DNA of 64,000 bases from JAHQVI01 sp963727575 (GCA_963727575.1 CAVSIA010000028.1:16528-80527), one strand, 5' to 3'; positions 36,100-44,732 are shown, counted from the stretch's first letter. A program made the numbers and translations. Notes: generated by a model from the sequence alone, not told the origin.

Positions 36100-37356
36100 A
36101 TGAATTTCGACTATTCCGAGCGCTGCCAGGAGCTCCGCATCCAGTTGCAGGGGGTCATGGACGAGCATATCCTTCCGCGGCTGGAGTCCGCCCGGCGCGA
36201 GGCGGAGACCGGTGCCTATCCCTTCTCCTTCATGCCCGACCTGAAGGCGCTCGCCAAATCGGAAGGGCTCTGGAACCTGTTCCTGCCGGGGCTCCACGCG
36301 GACGAGCTGGGCCAGGGGCTGAGCAATATCGATTACGCGCCGCTCGCCGAAATCATGGGCCGCGTCGAATGGGCCTCGGAGGTGTTCAACTGCAGCGCGC
36401 CCGATACCGGCAACATGGAGCTGCTGCACATGTTCGCCTCGCCGCAACAGGCGGCGGACTGGCTGCAGTCGCTGCTGCGCGGCGAGATCCGCTCCGCCTT
36501 CGCCATGACCGAGCCGGACGTCGCCTCCTCGGATGCCACCAACATCCAGACCTCGATCCGGCGCGAGGGCGACCAATACGTCATCAACGGCCGCAAATGG
36601 TTCATCACCGGCGCCGGGCGGCCGGATTGCAAGATCATGATCGTCATGGGCAAGACCGACCCGGACGGCCCGCGCCATCTGCAGCAGAGCATGGTGCTGG
36701 TGCCGCTTGATACGCCGGGCGTGAAAGTCGTCCGCAACATCAGTACGCTGAACCACCATTCGCTGGTCGGCCATTGGGAGGTGCTGTTCCGCGACGTCCG
36801 CGTGCCTGCCGCAAATCTGCTCGGCGAGCAAGGTGGCGGCTTTGCCATGGCGCAGGCGCGGCTCGGACCGGGGCGCATCCACCACTGCATGCGCAGCATC
36901 GGCCAGGCCGAGCTGGCGCTCGAGCTGATGTGCGAGCGGGCCAGCGAGCGCAAGGCGTTCGGCAAATATCTGCATGAGCACGGCTCGGTCGCCGAGGGCA
37001 TCGCGCATTCGCGAATGGAGATCGACCAGGCGCGGCTGCTCGTTCTGAAGGCCGCCTACATGATCGACACGGTCGGGGTCAAGGCGGCGCGCAAGGAGAT
37101 CTCGATGATCAAGGCGCTGGTCCCCGCGATGCTGGCACGCGTGGCGGACCGGGCGATCCAGGTGTTCGGCGCGATGGGTGTCAGCCCGGATACGCCGCTC
37201 GCCGACATTTATACCTCAGGCAGGACGCTGCGCTTCATCGACGGGCCGGACGAGGTGCATCTGCGGGTGATCGCCCGGGCCGAGCTCGCCGATGCGGCGG
37301 GGCGCGGCGGGCGTTCCTCGCTTACGCATCTGATTACCACGGCGGATCTGCAATAG
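36100..37356 (+). CDS. acyl-CoA dehydrogenase (ACAD10/11-like)
   Basis: FAD enzyme of 418 residues that introduces a double bond next to an acyl-CoA thioester. It shows LLRGEIRSAFAMTEPDVASS (FAD/substrate region), YVINGRKWFITGAGRPDCKI, FRDVRVPAANLLGEQGGGFA, GRIHHCMRSIGQAELALELM and the C-terminal AIQVFGAMGVSPDTPLADIY. The sequence style (LGPGRIHHCMR, TSGRTLRFIDGPDEVH) is that of the ACAD10/11-type branch linked to 4-hydroxy or branched acyl-CoAs. It stands alone after the divergent LysR; the next gene begins 284 nt downstream. The substrate cannot be read from sequence. Confidence 0.93.
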   Translation: MNFDYSERCQELRIQLQGVMDEHILPRLESARREAETGAYPFSFMPDLKALAKSEGLWNLFLPGLHADELGQGLSNIDYAPLAEIMGRVEWASEVFNCSAPDTGNMELLHMFASPQQAADWLQSLLRGEIRSAFAMTEPDVASSDATNIQTSIRREGDQYVINGRKWFITGAGRPDCKIMIVMGKTDPDGPRHLQQSMVLVPLDTPGVKVVRNISTLNHHSLVGHWEVLFRDVRVPAANLLGEQGGGFAMAQARLGPGRIHHCMRSIGQAELALELMCERASERKAFGKYLHEHGSVAEGIAHSRMEIDQARLLVLKAAYMIDTVGVKAARKEISMIKALVPAMLARVADRAIQVFGAMGVSPDTPLADIYTSGRTLRFIDGPDEVHLRVIARAELADAAGRGGRSSLTHLITTADLQ

Positions 37357-37639
37357 CGAAGCGCGACGGAGCCGGGTCAGCCGCGTGCGAGGATGTCCGC
37401 CGCGGCAAGCCGGCCGATCCGCTCGTCGCGCTGGTCAGCATGGCTTAGCCGCGAATTCTTTGCTCGTCCTGCCTATAAATTCAGCGCCTGCCTGTTTCTG
37501 CTGCGAATCCGGCGGGCTGCACCTTCGATCCCAAGATCGATCCATCGTTCTCGTTTGGTACGTGCTTTGCATAATTCAAGGCGATGAGACCGACTGGTCT
37601 ACTTTCGTCCCGACCCTGAGCAAATATTAAAATGGGAAT

Positions 37640-38968
37640 TTGGTTTTGAGCCAATCCGAACGGCCCGGCGAGGTGACGGACGCCTGCTGCGATCAGGCCC
37701 AGGAGCATCCTCTTGCGTTCGGGCGCGACCACGTAAGCGGCCAGGGGGATGCAGCGAACCGGCCCGCGGTCGAGGTGATCCTTGCGGCTGTGCCGGTGTT
37801 GCGCGAGCCGGTGACGGCCCGCGAGGTGCTCGGCCTGGACGAGGGCGAGCTTGGCCATGCCGGACCGCCTTTCGAGAAGGGCGAATTGCCGCCGCCGGTC
37901 GTTTTCAACGCGCTTGCGGGAGCGGTCGTCCATGAGGGCTGGGCGGGGGACTTGGCCTCGGCGCAGCGCATGGTCGAAGACGGGCAGATCCGGCTGCTGT
38001 GCAATCACGGCCTTGGCACGGTGTCGCCGATGGCGGGCGTCGTGCGGCCCAGCCAGCGTCTGTTCCGCATCGAGGACCGGACCACGGGCGCGTCGACATT
38101 CGCGACTTTGGCGGAGAAGGGCCGCAACGTCCTCCGCTTCGGTGCTTACGATAAGGACGTCGCCGAAGGGCTGCGCTTCGTCGAGACTGAGATTGCCGAT
38201 GCGCTGGCCAAGGCGCTGCCTCCGGGCGGCCTGGACCTGCTGCCGCCGATCGTCGGGGGCGTCGAACTCGGCGACGACGTGCATCAGCGCAATATCGGCG
38301 GCATGTTCGCTTTCCTTGCCGCTCTGCCCGACCTCGCCGGTCCGGTCCGTACCTGGCTCGCCAGCCATCCCCAGCATTTCCTGAACTACGCCATGGCGTC
38401 CGCGAAGCTGTGCCTCGACCGCGCGCGTGGGGCCGCCGGTTCGAGCGTGGTGACCTCGATAAGCCGCAATGGCCACGTCTGCGGCATTCAGCTTGCCGGC
38501 ACCGGCAACCGCTGGTTTACCGCGCCGGCCGACCTGCCCAAGGGCGGCTTCTTTCCGCCCTACACGATGGACGATGCGCATCTCGATCTTGGCGACAGCG
38601 CGATCATGGAGACATTCGGCCTCGGCGGCTGCATCGCCCACGCCTCGCCGGAGATCGCAGCCAGCATGGGGCGGCAATGGCACGAGGCGACCGAAGCCGG
38701 GCAACGGATGCGCGGCCTGTTCCTGGCGAGGAGCCCGTCGATCGCGCCGGCCCTAGCGGGGACGGCAGGGGTCGGCATCGGTCTCGACGCCAGGCGGGTG
38801 GTTCGCTCCGGCGAGGGCGTTCGCATCCATACCGGCATCGCCCATCGCGACGGTCTGTCCGGCTGGATCGGCATCGGCGTCGCCGAAGCGCCGCTCGCTT
38901 GTTTCGCCGCGGCGGTCGCAGAGCTCGACCGGATACCCGAAGGCGAGACCAGGGGCCCGGCCGCATGA
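37640..38968 (+). CDS. DUF1116 family protein (YlbE/AllG-like)
   Basis: About 440 residues. Text such as NRPAVEVILAAVPVLREPVT, LGHAGPPFEKGELPPPVVFN, AGAVVHEGWAGDLASAQRMV, VSPMAGVVRPSQRLFRIEDR, NVLRFGAYDKDVAEGLRFVE and ELGDDVHQRNIGGMFAFLA follows the DUF1116 pattern. This family includes AllG, a subunit of oxamate carbamoyltransferase in the FdrA/AllG/AllH system. Here no fdrA, allH or carbamate kinase is adjacent. The start is uncertain: TTG 37640 or GTG 37673, neither with a strong site. It overlaps the following small ORF by ATGA and heads a tight chain with an FAD protein and a RidA protein. A role in an amide or ureide pathway is inferred. Confidence 0.8.
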   Translation: MVLSQSERPGEVTDACCDQAQEHPLAFGRDHVSGQGDAANRPAVEVILAAVPVLREPVTAREVLGLDEGELGHAGPPFEKGELPPPVVFNALAGAVVHEGWAGDLASAQRMVEDGQIRLLCNHGLGTVSPMAGVVRPSQRLFRIEDRTTGASTFATLAEKGRNVLRFGAYDKDVAEGLRFVETEIADALAKALPPGGLDLLPPIVGGVELGDDVHQRNIGGMFAFLAALPDLAGPVRTWLASHPQHFLNYAMASAKLCLDRARGAAGSSVVTSISRNGHVCGIQLAGTGNRWFTAPADLPKGGFFPPYTMDDAHLDLGDSAIMETFGLGGCIAHASPEIAASMGRQWHEATEAGQRMRGLFLARSPSIAPALAGTAGVGIGLDARRVVRSGEGVRIHTGIAHRDGLSGWIGIGVAEAPLACFAAAVAELDRIPEGETRGPAA

Positions 38969-39205
38969 GCGTGTTGAGCATCGGACCCTTCCCGGCGGCG
39001 CAGCCGGTCCCCGGCCCCGTGATCTTGATTTCCGGCTCCCGCGGCTATATGAGCGAAGCGATCGATCTCGAGACGCCACGTCCGACGATCCGACCGATCC
39101 GGCGCTTCGCATGATGTCGCTCCGGCTTGAAGCCCGACTCGAAGCCCGAAGCCGCGCCCATCGACTTCGATCCAAGTGCCGAAAAAGCAGACACGGAGAC
39201 GCATG
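38965..39205 (+). CDS. small uncertain ORF, probably frameshifted
   Basis: It starts at ATG 38965 in a four-base overlap with the DUF1116 stop and reads MSVLSIGPFPAAQPVPGPVI, then ILISGSRGYMSEAIDLE. In the given frame it ends at 39114. In other frames the next stretches read ATSDDPTDPALRMMS and then LKPDSKPEAAPIDFDP, reaching a stop whose last base is 39209, overlapping the next ATG. This suggests one ~80-residue protein broken by two indels. No family is recognised; the evidence for coding is only the operon-style overlaps at both ends. Confidence 0.35.
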
Positions 39206-39409
39206 CCTGAAATTACCCATAGCGACACGGACGGCGCTGCCTACGCGGTCGAGGCCCGGTTCGGCTGCCTGCGGCGCCCCTCAACCATGGAAGACGCGTT
39301 GCTCTCCTCGCGCGGCGACAGCAACGTCCGCCGCCGCCTGAGCTTTCGGATCACGGCCAATTCGATCATTGACGGTCTCGTCACCCGATTGCCGGAAAGC
39401 CGGTATTGA
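39203..39409 (+). CDS. small hypothetical protein, translationally coupled
   Basis: 68 residues from ATG 39203 (MPEITHSDTDGAAYAVEARF .. NSIIDGLVTRLPESRY). Its TGA overlaps the ATG of the following FAD protein (TGATG at 39407-39411), the main reason to believe it is translated. It is soluble and basic in the middle with no recognised motif. An in-frame ATG 27 bases upstream is possible. Confidence 0.4.
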   Translation: MPEITHSDTDGAAYAVEARFGCLRRPSTMEDALLSSRGDSNVRRRLSFRITANSIIDGLVTRLPESRY

Positions 39410-40851
39410 TGCCAACCGCGCAGCCAAATTCCTACAAAGTCGGCGTTATCGGCGGCGGCTTCACCGGAGCGATGTTTGCCGTGCATCTCGCCCGTGCCGC
39501 GTCCGTGCCCGTCGCGATCGACATCATCGAACCGCGCGAGACGGTCGGCGCGGGGCTGGCATACGGCTCCTGCGGCCCCGAGCACCGCATCAACGTCCCG
39601 AGCGACCGCATGTTCGTCTTTGCCGAGGACCGCGATCATCTTTCGCGATGGTTGAAGCGCACCGGCCGCTGGGACGCTGACCGGGCCGCGCTGACGCCGG
39701 AAGGGCATCATTATTCGACGCGGCGGGATTTCGCCGCCTATATTGCAGGCCTCGTCTCTGCGGCGGCGGAAGACAACCCGTCCGGATCGGTCATTCGCCA
39801 CATTCGCCGGACGGCGTTGCGGGTGAGCGGAGGCCATGAGCAGTGGCGGGTTGAATGCGACGACGGGGGCGCCGGCGACTATGCCGCCGTCATCCTCTGC
39901 GTGACCCATGCCGCACCGTCGTTTCGCTGGCCGATCACCAATGGAGCCGAAGCGCTGCCGCATCTGGTGCGCGATCCGTGGGCCTATGATGCAATCAAGG
40001 CGATCCCCTCGGATGCGCGCGTTGTCGTCATCGGCACGGGACTGACCATGAGCGATGCGGTGATCACCCTGCGCGAGCACGGACATCGCGGGACCATTCA
40101 CGCCATCGCCCGCCGCGCTCTGACCCCGCGTCCGCACGGTGAATTCTATGATGATTTCGACCTGTTCGGCAGCGAGGAGCCGCCCAGCACGGCCATTGGG
40201 CTTTTGCGCCTCGTTCGCCGGCGGATTGCCGAAGCCGCGGAGGTGGGTGTCAGCTGGCACGCGGTGATCGACGCCGTCCGGCGCCGCCTCATCCCGTATT
40301 GGGCAAGCCTGCCGATGCCCGAGCAGGCAAAGATCGTCCACCGGCTGCGGACTTTTTGGGACGTGCACCGCTTCCGCATGGCGCCGCAGGTTGTCGAGCT
40401 GATGGAGCGCGGACGAAGCCAAGGCTGGCTGCGGCTTTCCGCCGGGCATATCGAGGAGATCGGGCGCGACGGTGACCGCTTCAGCGTGCGCTGGACACCG
40501 CGCGGCGGCGAGACACGAGCCGAGCCGGCCGAAGCGATCATCAATTGCACCGGCCCCGACAACGATCTGCGGCGCTCGTCCAACCCGGTGATCCGGTCGG
40601 CGATCGCCAACGGGCTGATCCGTCCGGACGCGCTTCGCATCGGCGTCGATGTCGACGCGGACGGGCATCTGATCGACAGCGAGGGCTGCGTCAATGCCGG
40701 CCTATGGGCGGCGGGGCCACTTGCGCGCGTCGTCGTCGGCGAGGCGACCGGCGTTCCGGAAGCGTCGGCGCATGCCCGCCACGTCGCCGAGGCGATCGCC
40801 CATTCGCTTGAGCCGCACGCCGCCGCCAACGTATCCGGAGAGATCGCATGA
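39409..40851 (+). CDS. FAD/NAD(P)-binding protein (NAD_binding_9 type)
   Basis: 480 residues with an N-terminal Rossmann dinucleotide motif VGVIGGGFTGAMFAVHLARA, followed by IEPRETVGAGLAYGSCGPEH and RINVPSDRMF, as in the HI0933-like/FAD-NAD(P)-binding (PF13454) family. A second nucleotide-binding segment is RVVVIGTGLTMSDAVITLRE, and the C-terminal part has EAIINCTGPDNDLRRSSNPV and LWAAGPLARVVVGEATGVPE. It is probably a flavin oxidoreductase or hydroxylase-like enzyme; the substrate is unknown. It is coupled to the small ORF upstream (TGATG) and overlaps the RidA gene by ATGA. Confidence 0.87.
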   Translation: MPTAQPNSYKVGVIGGGFTGAMFAVHLARAASVPVAIDIIEPRETVGAGLAYGSCGPEHRINVPSDRMFVFAEDRDHLSRWLKRTGRWDADRAALTPEGHHYSTRRDFAAYIAGLVSAAAEDNPSGSVIRHIRRTALRVSGGHEQWRVECDDGGAGDYAAVILCVTHAAPSFRWPITNGAEALPHLVRDPWAYDAIKAIPSDARVVVIGTGLTMSDAVITLREHGHRGTIHAIARRALTPRPHGEFYDDFDLFGSEEPPSTAIGLLRLVRRRIAEAAEVGVSWHAVIDAVRRRLIPYWASLPMPEQAKIVHRLRTFWDVHRFRMAPQVVELMERGRSQGWLRLSAGHIEEIGRDGDRFSVRWTPRGGETRAEPAEAIINCTGPDNDLRRSSNPVIRSAIANGLIRPDALRIGVDVDADGHLIDSEGCVNAGLWAAGPLARVVVGEATGVPEASAHARHVAEAIAHSLEPHAAANVSGEIA

Positions 40852-41249
40852 TCCGCTACATCAAGGTCGACAATGCCGCTCCGCCGCCGAAGACGGCCCG
40901 CTATTCCCATGCCGTCGAAGCAGGCGGTCTGCTCTACGTTACCGGGCAATTGCCGATCGATCCGGACCGGCCCGATGCGCCATTGCCGGAGGCCATCGAG
41001 GAGCAGACGGAGCTGTCGTTCCTGAACCTGACGCGGATCGTGGAGGCGGCGGGCTACAGCCTTGCCGATACTGTCTTCGTGCGCATCTTCCTCAGCCATT
41101 TCGACCGCGACTATGCCGGCCTCAACACGGTCTATCATCGCTATTTCGACGATGATGGGGCCATGCCGTCGCGCACGACGGTCGGCGTGGCCGAGCTCGG
41201 CCGCGATGCGCTGGTGGAAATCGACATGGTTCTGGCAAAGCGGGCCTGA
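40848..41249 (+). CDS. RidA/YjgF-family protein (enamine/imine deaminase type)
   Basis: 133 residues. RidA-fold text includes SHAVEAGGLLYVTGQLPIDP, NLTRIVEAAGYSLADTVFVR, FLSHFDRDYAGLNTVYHRYF and PSRTTVGVAELGRDALVEID. The Arg of PSRTTVGV corresponds to the conserved Arg that binds the carboxylate in deaminating members. It begins at an ATGA overlap with the FAD protein, suggesting it clears a reactive enamine or imine that the flavoenzyme could release. This is a functional inference from order only. Confidence 0.9.
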   Translation: MIRYIKVDNAAPPPKTARYSHAVEAGGLLYVTGQLPIDPDRPDAPLPEAIEEQTELSFLNLTRIVEAAGYSLADTVFVRIFLSHFDRDYAGLNTVYHRYFDDDGAMPSRTTVGVAELGRDALVEIDMVLAKRA

Positions 41250-41274
41250 CCGCGCGATCGCGAAGGCTGCGCAT

Positions 41275-41314
41275 CACCGGGCAGGCAGGCGATCCGCCGC
41301 CTGCCTGCCCGGTG
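41275..41314. terminator. 17-base perfect hairpin between convergent genes
   Basis: CACCGGGCAGGCAGGCG (41275-41291) and its exact complement (41298-41314) are separated by a six-base loop. The hairpin lies between the RidA gene (+) and cytochrome b561 gene (-), 25 and 17 bases from their ends. It is very stable and symmetric, so it can serve both directions, though no T-run follows. Confidence 0.75.
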
Positions 41315-41331
41315 TCCGCAGCGGGGGTGGG

Positions 41332-41892
41332 TCAGCCTGCGCCGCTGCTCGTTGCCGCGCTGCCCGGAAGCATCCGCTCCAGGACTTCGTCGCGGCGCAC
41401 GAAGTGATGCCAGAGCGCCGCCGCCGCATGGAAGCCTGCCAGGATCAACAGGCCATTTGCCGCCAGCTCATGGATTCCCTTGATGAAATGCGCGGTATCG
41501 CGATCCGCCGCGACGGGCGAGGGGATGGTGAACAAGCCGAAAAAGGTTAGCGCATCGCCCCGGTACCAAGTGAGCGCAACGCCGATCAGCGGCACCGCCA
41601 GCAGGAGAATGTAGAGCAGGAAATGCGTGATCGAGGCCACACGCTCCTGGAACCTGCCAACTGAGTTCGGCGGCGGCGGTGCACCGGCCGAGCTTCTTAC
41701 GAAGACGCGAAGAACGACGAAAGACAGAAGCAGCAGACCGAAAGAAATATGGAGCCACCAGACAAAATCACGCCCCGGATCGCCGCGCGGATAAAGAGCT
41801 TCCGCATAGGTGATGCCGTAGACGGTGATAACAAGAGCAAAAACCGCCCAATGTAAGAGCTTCTGAGCCGGTCGGTAAGTTTTAGTATTCAT
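41332..41892 (-). CDS. cytochrome b561
   Basis: 186-residue four-helix membrane dihaem cytochrome. Helices and haem-ligand candidates are LLHWAVFALVITVYGITYAE, FVWWLHISFGLLLLSFVVLR, ITHFLLYILLLAVPLIGVAL and GIHELAANGLLILAGFHAAA with a following WHHFV. The four helix-borne His residues are in place. It probably passes electrons between quinol and a periplasmic acceptor or oxygen species. It is transcribed alone on the minus strand, convergent with the RidA operon. Confidence 0.93.
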   Translation of the reverse strand: MNTKTYRPAQKLLHWAVFALVITVYGITYAEALYPRGDPGRDFVWWLHISFGLLLLSFVVLRVFVRSSAGAPPPPNSVGRFQERVASITHFLLYILLLAVPLIGVALTWYRGDALTFFGLFTIPSPVAADRDTAHFIKGIHELAANGLLILAGFHAAAALWHHFVRRDEVLERMLPGSAATSSGAG

Positions 41893-42373
41893 AAGAACCC
41901 TCAGTAAAAGAGGCTGGGTGACCCATTTTGTACCCGTGCCTCGAAACGCAAAACGGTAGCTTTCTGCTTCCGACCGCGCTCACGGTTGCATCTGATACGC
42001 CGCCCAAAGTCGGCGTGTCTACGAGGCTAGACGCCGCATAAGATATCAGGTGGAGCTGACCTGTAGCGGGCGCGGTCATTCTTGAATCTCTTCGGCCGCT
42101 TCCGTTCGCCATTAAAAAGATCGGCGGCGTGAAAAGTTCCAATGCGTCAGCTGTGCCAGCCTCGTCCGGGCCGCTGATGCCGAAGGAACGAAAGCTCCCT
42201 CGGCGCAGTTAGCTCAATGAGGCAAACGGCGCGCTTGCGCGAACCGCAAGACGCAAAGGGACGCGATCGCTTCAATTCCGCGAACCATCGTCCTTCTCGT
42301 TTAAGCCAGCCGTGATGAACAGAAACCGTCATTGCGGTGAAAATCACAGACAGCAACCAAGGAGCTAGGCGAA
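41893..42373. other. 480-base gap without a convincing gene
   Basis: The cytochrome b561 and DUF892 genes diverge from this space, so it should hold both promoters. An 86-codon minus-strand frame occupies part of it but has poor codon use and no family motif. No clear -35/-10 pair, tRNA or repeat was recognised. A purine-rich site (aaggagctaggcga) precedes the ATG at 42374. Confidence 0.4.
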
Positions 42374-42877
42374 ATGGGCCTTTTCTCAAGCGACATCAAG
42401 ACGTTGGATGACCTGTTCATGCATACGCTGCAGGACATCTACTATGCCGAAAATCAGATCACCAAGGCTTTGCCGGACATGATCGAGAAGGCCACCGACC
42501 CGCAGCTCAAGCAGGGTTTCCAGACCCATCTGACCGAAACCCAAGGCCAGATCAAGCGGCTGGAGCAGGTGTTCAGCATGCTCGGCAAATCGGCGAAGGG
42601 CGTCGACTGTCCGGCGATCGACGGCATCATCGAGGAAGCCAATGACGTTGCCGGCGAAGTTGCCGAAAAGGACGTTCTGGACGCCGCCCTGCTGGCTTCC
42701 GCACAGGCGGTGGAGCACTACGAAATCACCCGTTACGGCACTCTGATCGCCTGGGCCAAGCAGCTCGGCCGCGATGACGTGACCAGCCTCCTGCATCAGA
42801 ATCTCAGCGAGGAGGAAGCGACGGATCGCAAGCTGACGAGCCTTGCCGAAAGCAAGATCAACCAGCGGGCCGCCTAG
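42374..42877 (+). CDS. DUF892 (YciE/YciF) ferritin-like protein
   Basis: 167 residues of a helical ferritin-like family induced by stress in enterobacteria. Typical text is KTLDDLFMHTLQDIYYAENQ, ALPDMIEKATDPQLKQGFQT, HLTETQGQIKRLEQVFSMLG, CPAIDGIIEEANDV and AVEHYEITRYGTLIAWAKQL. The Glu/His residues that form the di-metal site (E in YYAENQ, ExxH-like VEHYE) are present. A strong Shine-Dalgarno (aaggag) precedes ATG 42374 and a hairpin terminator follows. Probably a single-gene unit with a stress role; the exact chemistry is unknown. Confidence 0.93.
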   Translation: MGLFSSDIKTLDDLFMHTLQDIYYAENQITKALPDMIEKATDPQLKQGFQTHLTETQGQIKRLEQVFSMLGKSAKGVDCPAIDGIIEEANDVAGEVAEKDVLDAALLASAQAVEHYEITRYGTLIAWAKQLGRDDVTSLLHQNLSEEEATDRKLTSLAESKINQRAA

Positions 42878-42906
42878 CTTCCAAGGCGAACGCTTAGCAA
42901 ATGGGC

Positions 42907-42941
42907 CGCGCAGCAGCACATCGCTGCTGCGCGCTCGTTTT
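42907..42941 (+). terminator. Rho-independent-type terminator after the DUF892 gene
   Basis: CGCGCAGCAGC (42907-42917) pairs with GCTGCTGCGCG (42923-42933) across a five-base loop, and a short T-rich stretch (tcgtttta) follows. It lies 30 bases after the DUF892 stop. Confidence 0.75.
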
Positions 42942-43046
42942 ACGAGGTGCGGCTCGCTCTGGCTTCGGTCGAGCCGCCGCATTGCGGCGTTTGTCCCAGA
43001 ATGGGATTCGGCGCAGGGGATGTCTTAATATCTTTTAGGAAGACGA

Positions 43047-43781
43047 ATGATTCCCGACTGGCTCCATACGATTTCCCTTATCTGCCTCGCGGTCGGTTTT
43101 ATCAGCGCCGCGATTATCGCAATCGACGAGTTCCGCGACCCGCAGCACATGTGGATCATGAACATCGTCTGGCCGGTGACAGCGCTGTTCGGCACGCTCG
43201 TTTCACTTTGGGGTTATTTTGCCTACGGACGGCTCGCGTCACAGAGCCGCATGGAAGCGGCCATGGCTCGCGGCGAGGAGATGCCCAACAAGGCGCAGAC
43301 GCCGTTCCCGGTGATGGTCGCCAAAGGCTCCGCGCATTGCGGGAGCGGGTGCACGCTCGGCGACATCTGCGCCGAATGGCTCGCTTTCGGCTTTCCCGTG
43401 GTGGCGGTGTGGCTCGGCTGGCAGAGCATTTTCTCGGAAAAAATCTTCGCCGTCTGGGTGCTGGACTTCATCCTGGCATTTCTGTTCGGCATTGCCTTCC
43501 AGTATTTCACCATCACGCCGATGCGCAACCTGTCGCCCGCGCAGGGACTGATCCAGGCGGTGAAGGCCGATACGCTTTCGCTGATCGCGTGGCAGGTGGG
43601 AATGTACGGCTTCATGGCCGTCGCGCATTTCTGGCTGTTCGCCGACCTGCTGAACACCCGGCTTCAGGTCAACAGCGCCGAATTCTGGTTCATGATGCAG
43701 ATCGCCATGCTGTTCGGCTTCGCCACATCCTATCCGGTGAACTGGTGGCTGATCCGCGAGGGCGTGAAGGAAAAGATGTAG
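43047..43781 (+). CDS. DUF4396 membrane protein
   Basis: 244 residues with about six hydrophobic helices. The N-terminus is WLHTISLICLAVGFISAAII, followed by MWIMNIVWPVTALFGTLVSL. A cytoplasmic loop has KGSAHCGSGCTLGDICAEWL, a Cys/His cluster (AHCGSGC) that is the hallmark of DUF4396, and the C-terminus is FGFATSYPVNWWLIREGVKE. The HCxxGC cluster suggests copper or another metal; in related genomes DUF4396 genes often accompany copper-handling genes, but none is adjacent here. ATG 43047 is preceded by ttaggaagacga. Confidence 0.88.
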   Translation: MIPDWLHTISLICLAVGFISAAIIAIDEFRDPQHMWIMNIVWPVTALFGTLVSLWGYFAYGRLASQSRMEAAMARGEEMPNKAQTPFPVMVAKGSAHCGSGCTLGDICAEWLAFGFPVVAVWLGWQSIFSEKIFAVWVLDFILAFLFGIAFQYFTITPMRNLSPAQGLIQAVKADTLSLIAWQVGMYGFMAVAHFWLFADLLNTRLQVNSAEFWFMMQIAMLFGFATSYPVNWWLIREGVKEKM

Positions 43782-43817
43782 CGGGGGTGGCGATCAAGGC
43801 GAGGGTCGGCGCCTAGC

Positions 43818-44198
43818 CTAGCCTAGCGCAAAGGTCTCCAGGATGGTGCGCTCGCCGGTGGTGACGTGATACGGCTTTGTGAGCCTCGGCAGGCCGACGA
43901 ATCGGCTCGGCAAGGTGGCCGCGTCGTAGCCGGTGGCGAGGATGACCGGCACATTCTTCTCGAGCAGATCCTCCGCCACGGGGAACGAGGTTTCGCGATC
44001 CAGCTTGACGTCCAGGATGGCGCCGTCGAGCTCTTCCGAGGCCGCCAGCTTGCGTGCCTGATCGAGCCGGCCGACCGGACCGACGACGATGCCGCCCCAA
44101 TCCTCGATCATCTGCTGGAGATCCAGCGCGGGCAGGAATTCGTCCTCAACGATCATGATCCGTTTTCCGTCGAGACGCCTGGTCAACTCTGCCTCCAT
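43818..44198 (-). CDS. single-domain response regulator
   Basis: 126-residue receiver domain without an output domain: RIMIVEDEFLPALDLQQMIE with the acidic pair, GAILDVKLDRETSFPVAEDL with the phospho-acceptor Asp, PVILATGYDAATLP with the Thr, and LTKPYHV with the conserved Lys. All four key residues are intact. Such proteins act as phosphate shuttles or protein-binding switches and are often partners of HisKA_2/HWE-type kinases. The kinase at 22732-23985 is a candidate only by family habit. It is convergent with the DUF4396 gene. Confidence 0.92.
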   Translation of the reverse strand: MEAELTRRLDGKRIMIVEDEFLPALDLQQMIEDWGGIVVGPVGRLDQARKLAASEELDGAILDVKLDRETSFPVAEDLLEKNVPVILATGYDAATLPSRFVGLPRLTKPYHVTTGERTILETFALG

Positions 44199-44386
44199 CG
44201 CATTGCTCGATCAGAGCACAATCAGGAAGCGCAGAACCGGCGCTCCTGAAAAATCGTGCACAAACAAAACGCTATGTCCAGCACCGCCGCACGGTGACGT
44301 TGTACCGGGACGAGCCATGGGACAACACCGGGACTTTCCCTGAGGTTCCCAGAAATCGACATACGCGTCATCCCTTGCGACGGGAC

Positions 44387-44731
44387 TTATTTCGGCGGCA
44401 GGCCGCTGGCGTGGCCGAGGGCCATCGACACCCAGGATCGGAACGCGGCGTCATCCTCGCAGGCGTCTTCTCCGACAAAGACGAAGCCGGTCATCTGCCG
44501 TGCGCCCTGCATCATGATCTGCGCGCCGTCCCGCGTCAGTGCCTCCGCCATCTTGGCCTTGCCGACGCGGAATAGGTAACGCCCCTCGCCCGCCTTGGTG
44601 CGGTCCGCGGCGCCGATCATGTTGCCGTCGAGAAAGAAGCAAACGCCACCCATCATCCGCTTTTCCGAAATGCCAGCCATGCCTTCGAGCGCGCAGCGGA
44701 ATCGGTGAGCGAGGTCTTCGTCATAGGCCAT
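44387..44731 (-). CDS. TfoX N-terminal domain protein
   Basis: 114 residues from ATG 44731 (MAYDEDLAHRFRCALEGMAG), then ISEKRMMGGVCFFLDGNMIG and YLFRVGKAKMAEALT, the TfoX_N fold found in small alphaproteobacterial proteins. The C-terminal TfoX half (helix-hairpin-helix) is absent, as is usual for this subgroup. It begins one base after the HDAC-like gene's stop, so it is the last gene of the polyamine-linked operon. A link to competence is unlikely; the function is unknown. Confidence 0.88.
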   Translation of the reverse strand: MAYDEDLAHRFRCALEGMAGISEKRMMGGVCFFLDGNMIGAADRTKAGEGRYLFRVGKAKMAEALTRDGAQIMMQGARQMTGFVFVGEDACEDDAAFRSWVSMALGHASGLPPK

Positions 44732-44732
44732 G

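Noticed and set aside
41882..42142. 86-codon minus-strand frame upstream of cytochrome b561
   Set aside because: Poor codon usage, no site before the start, no motif; better read as promoter region.
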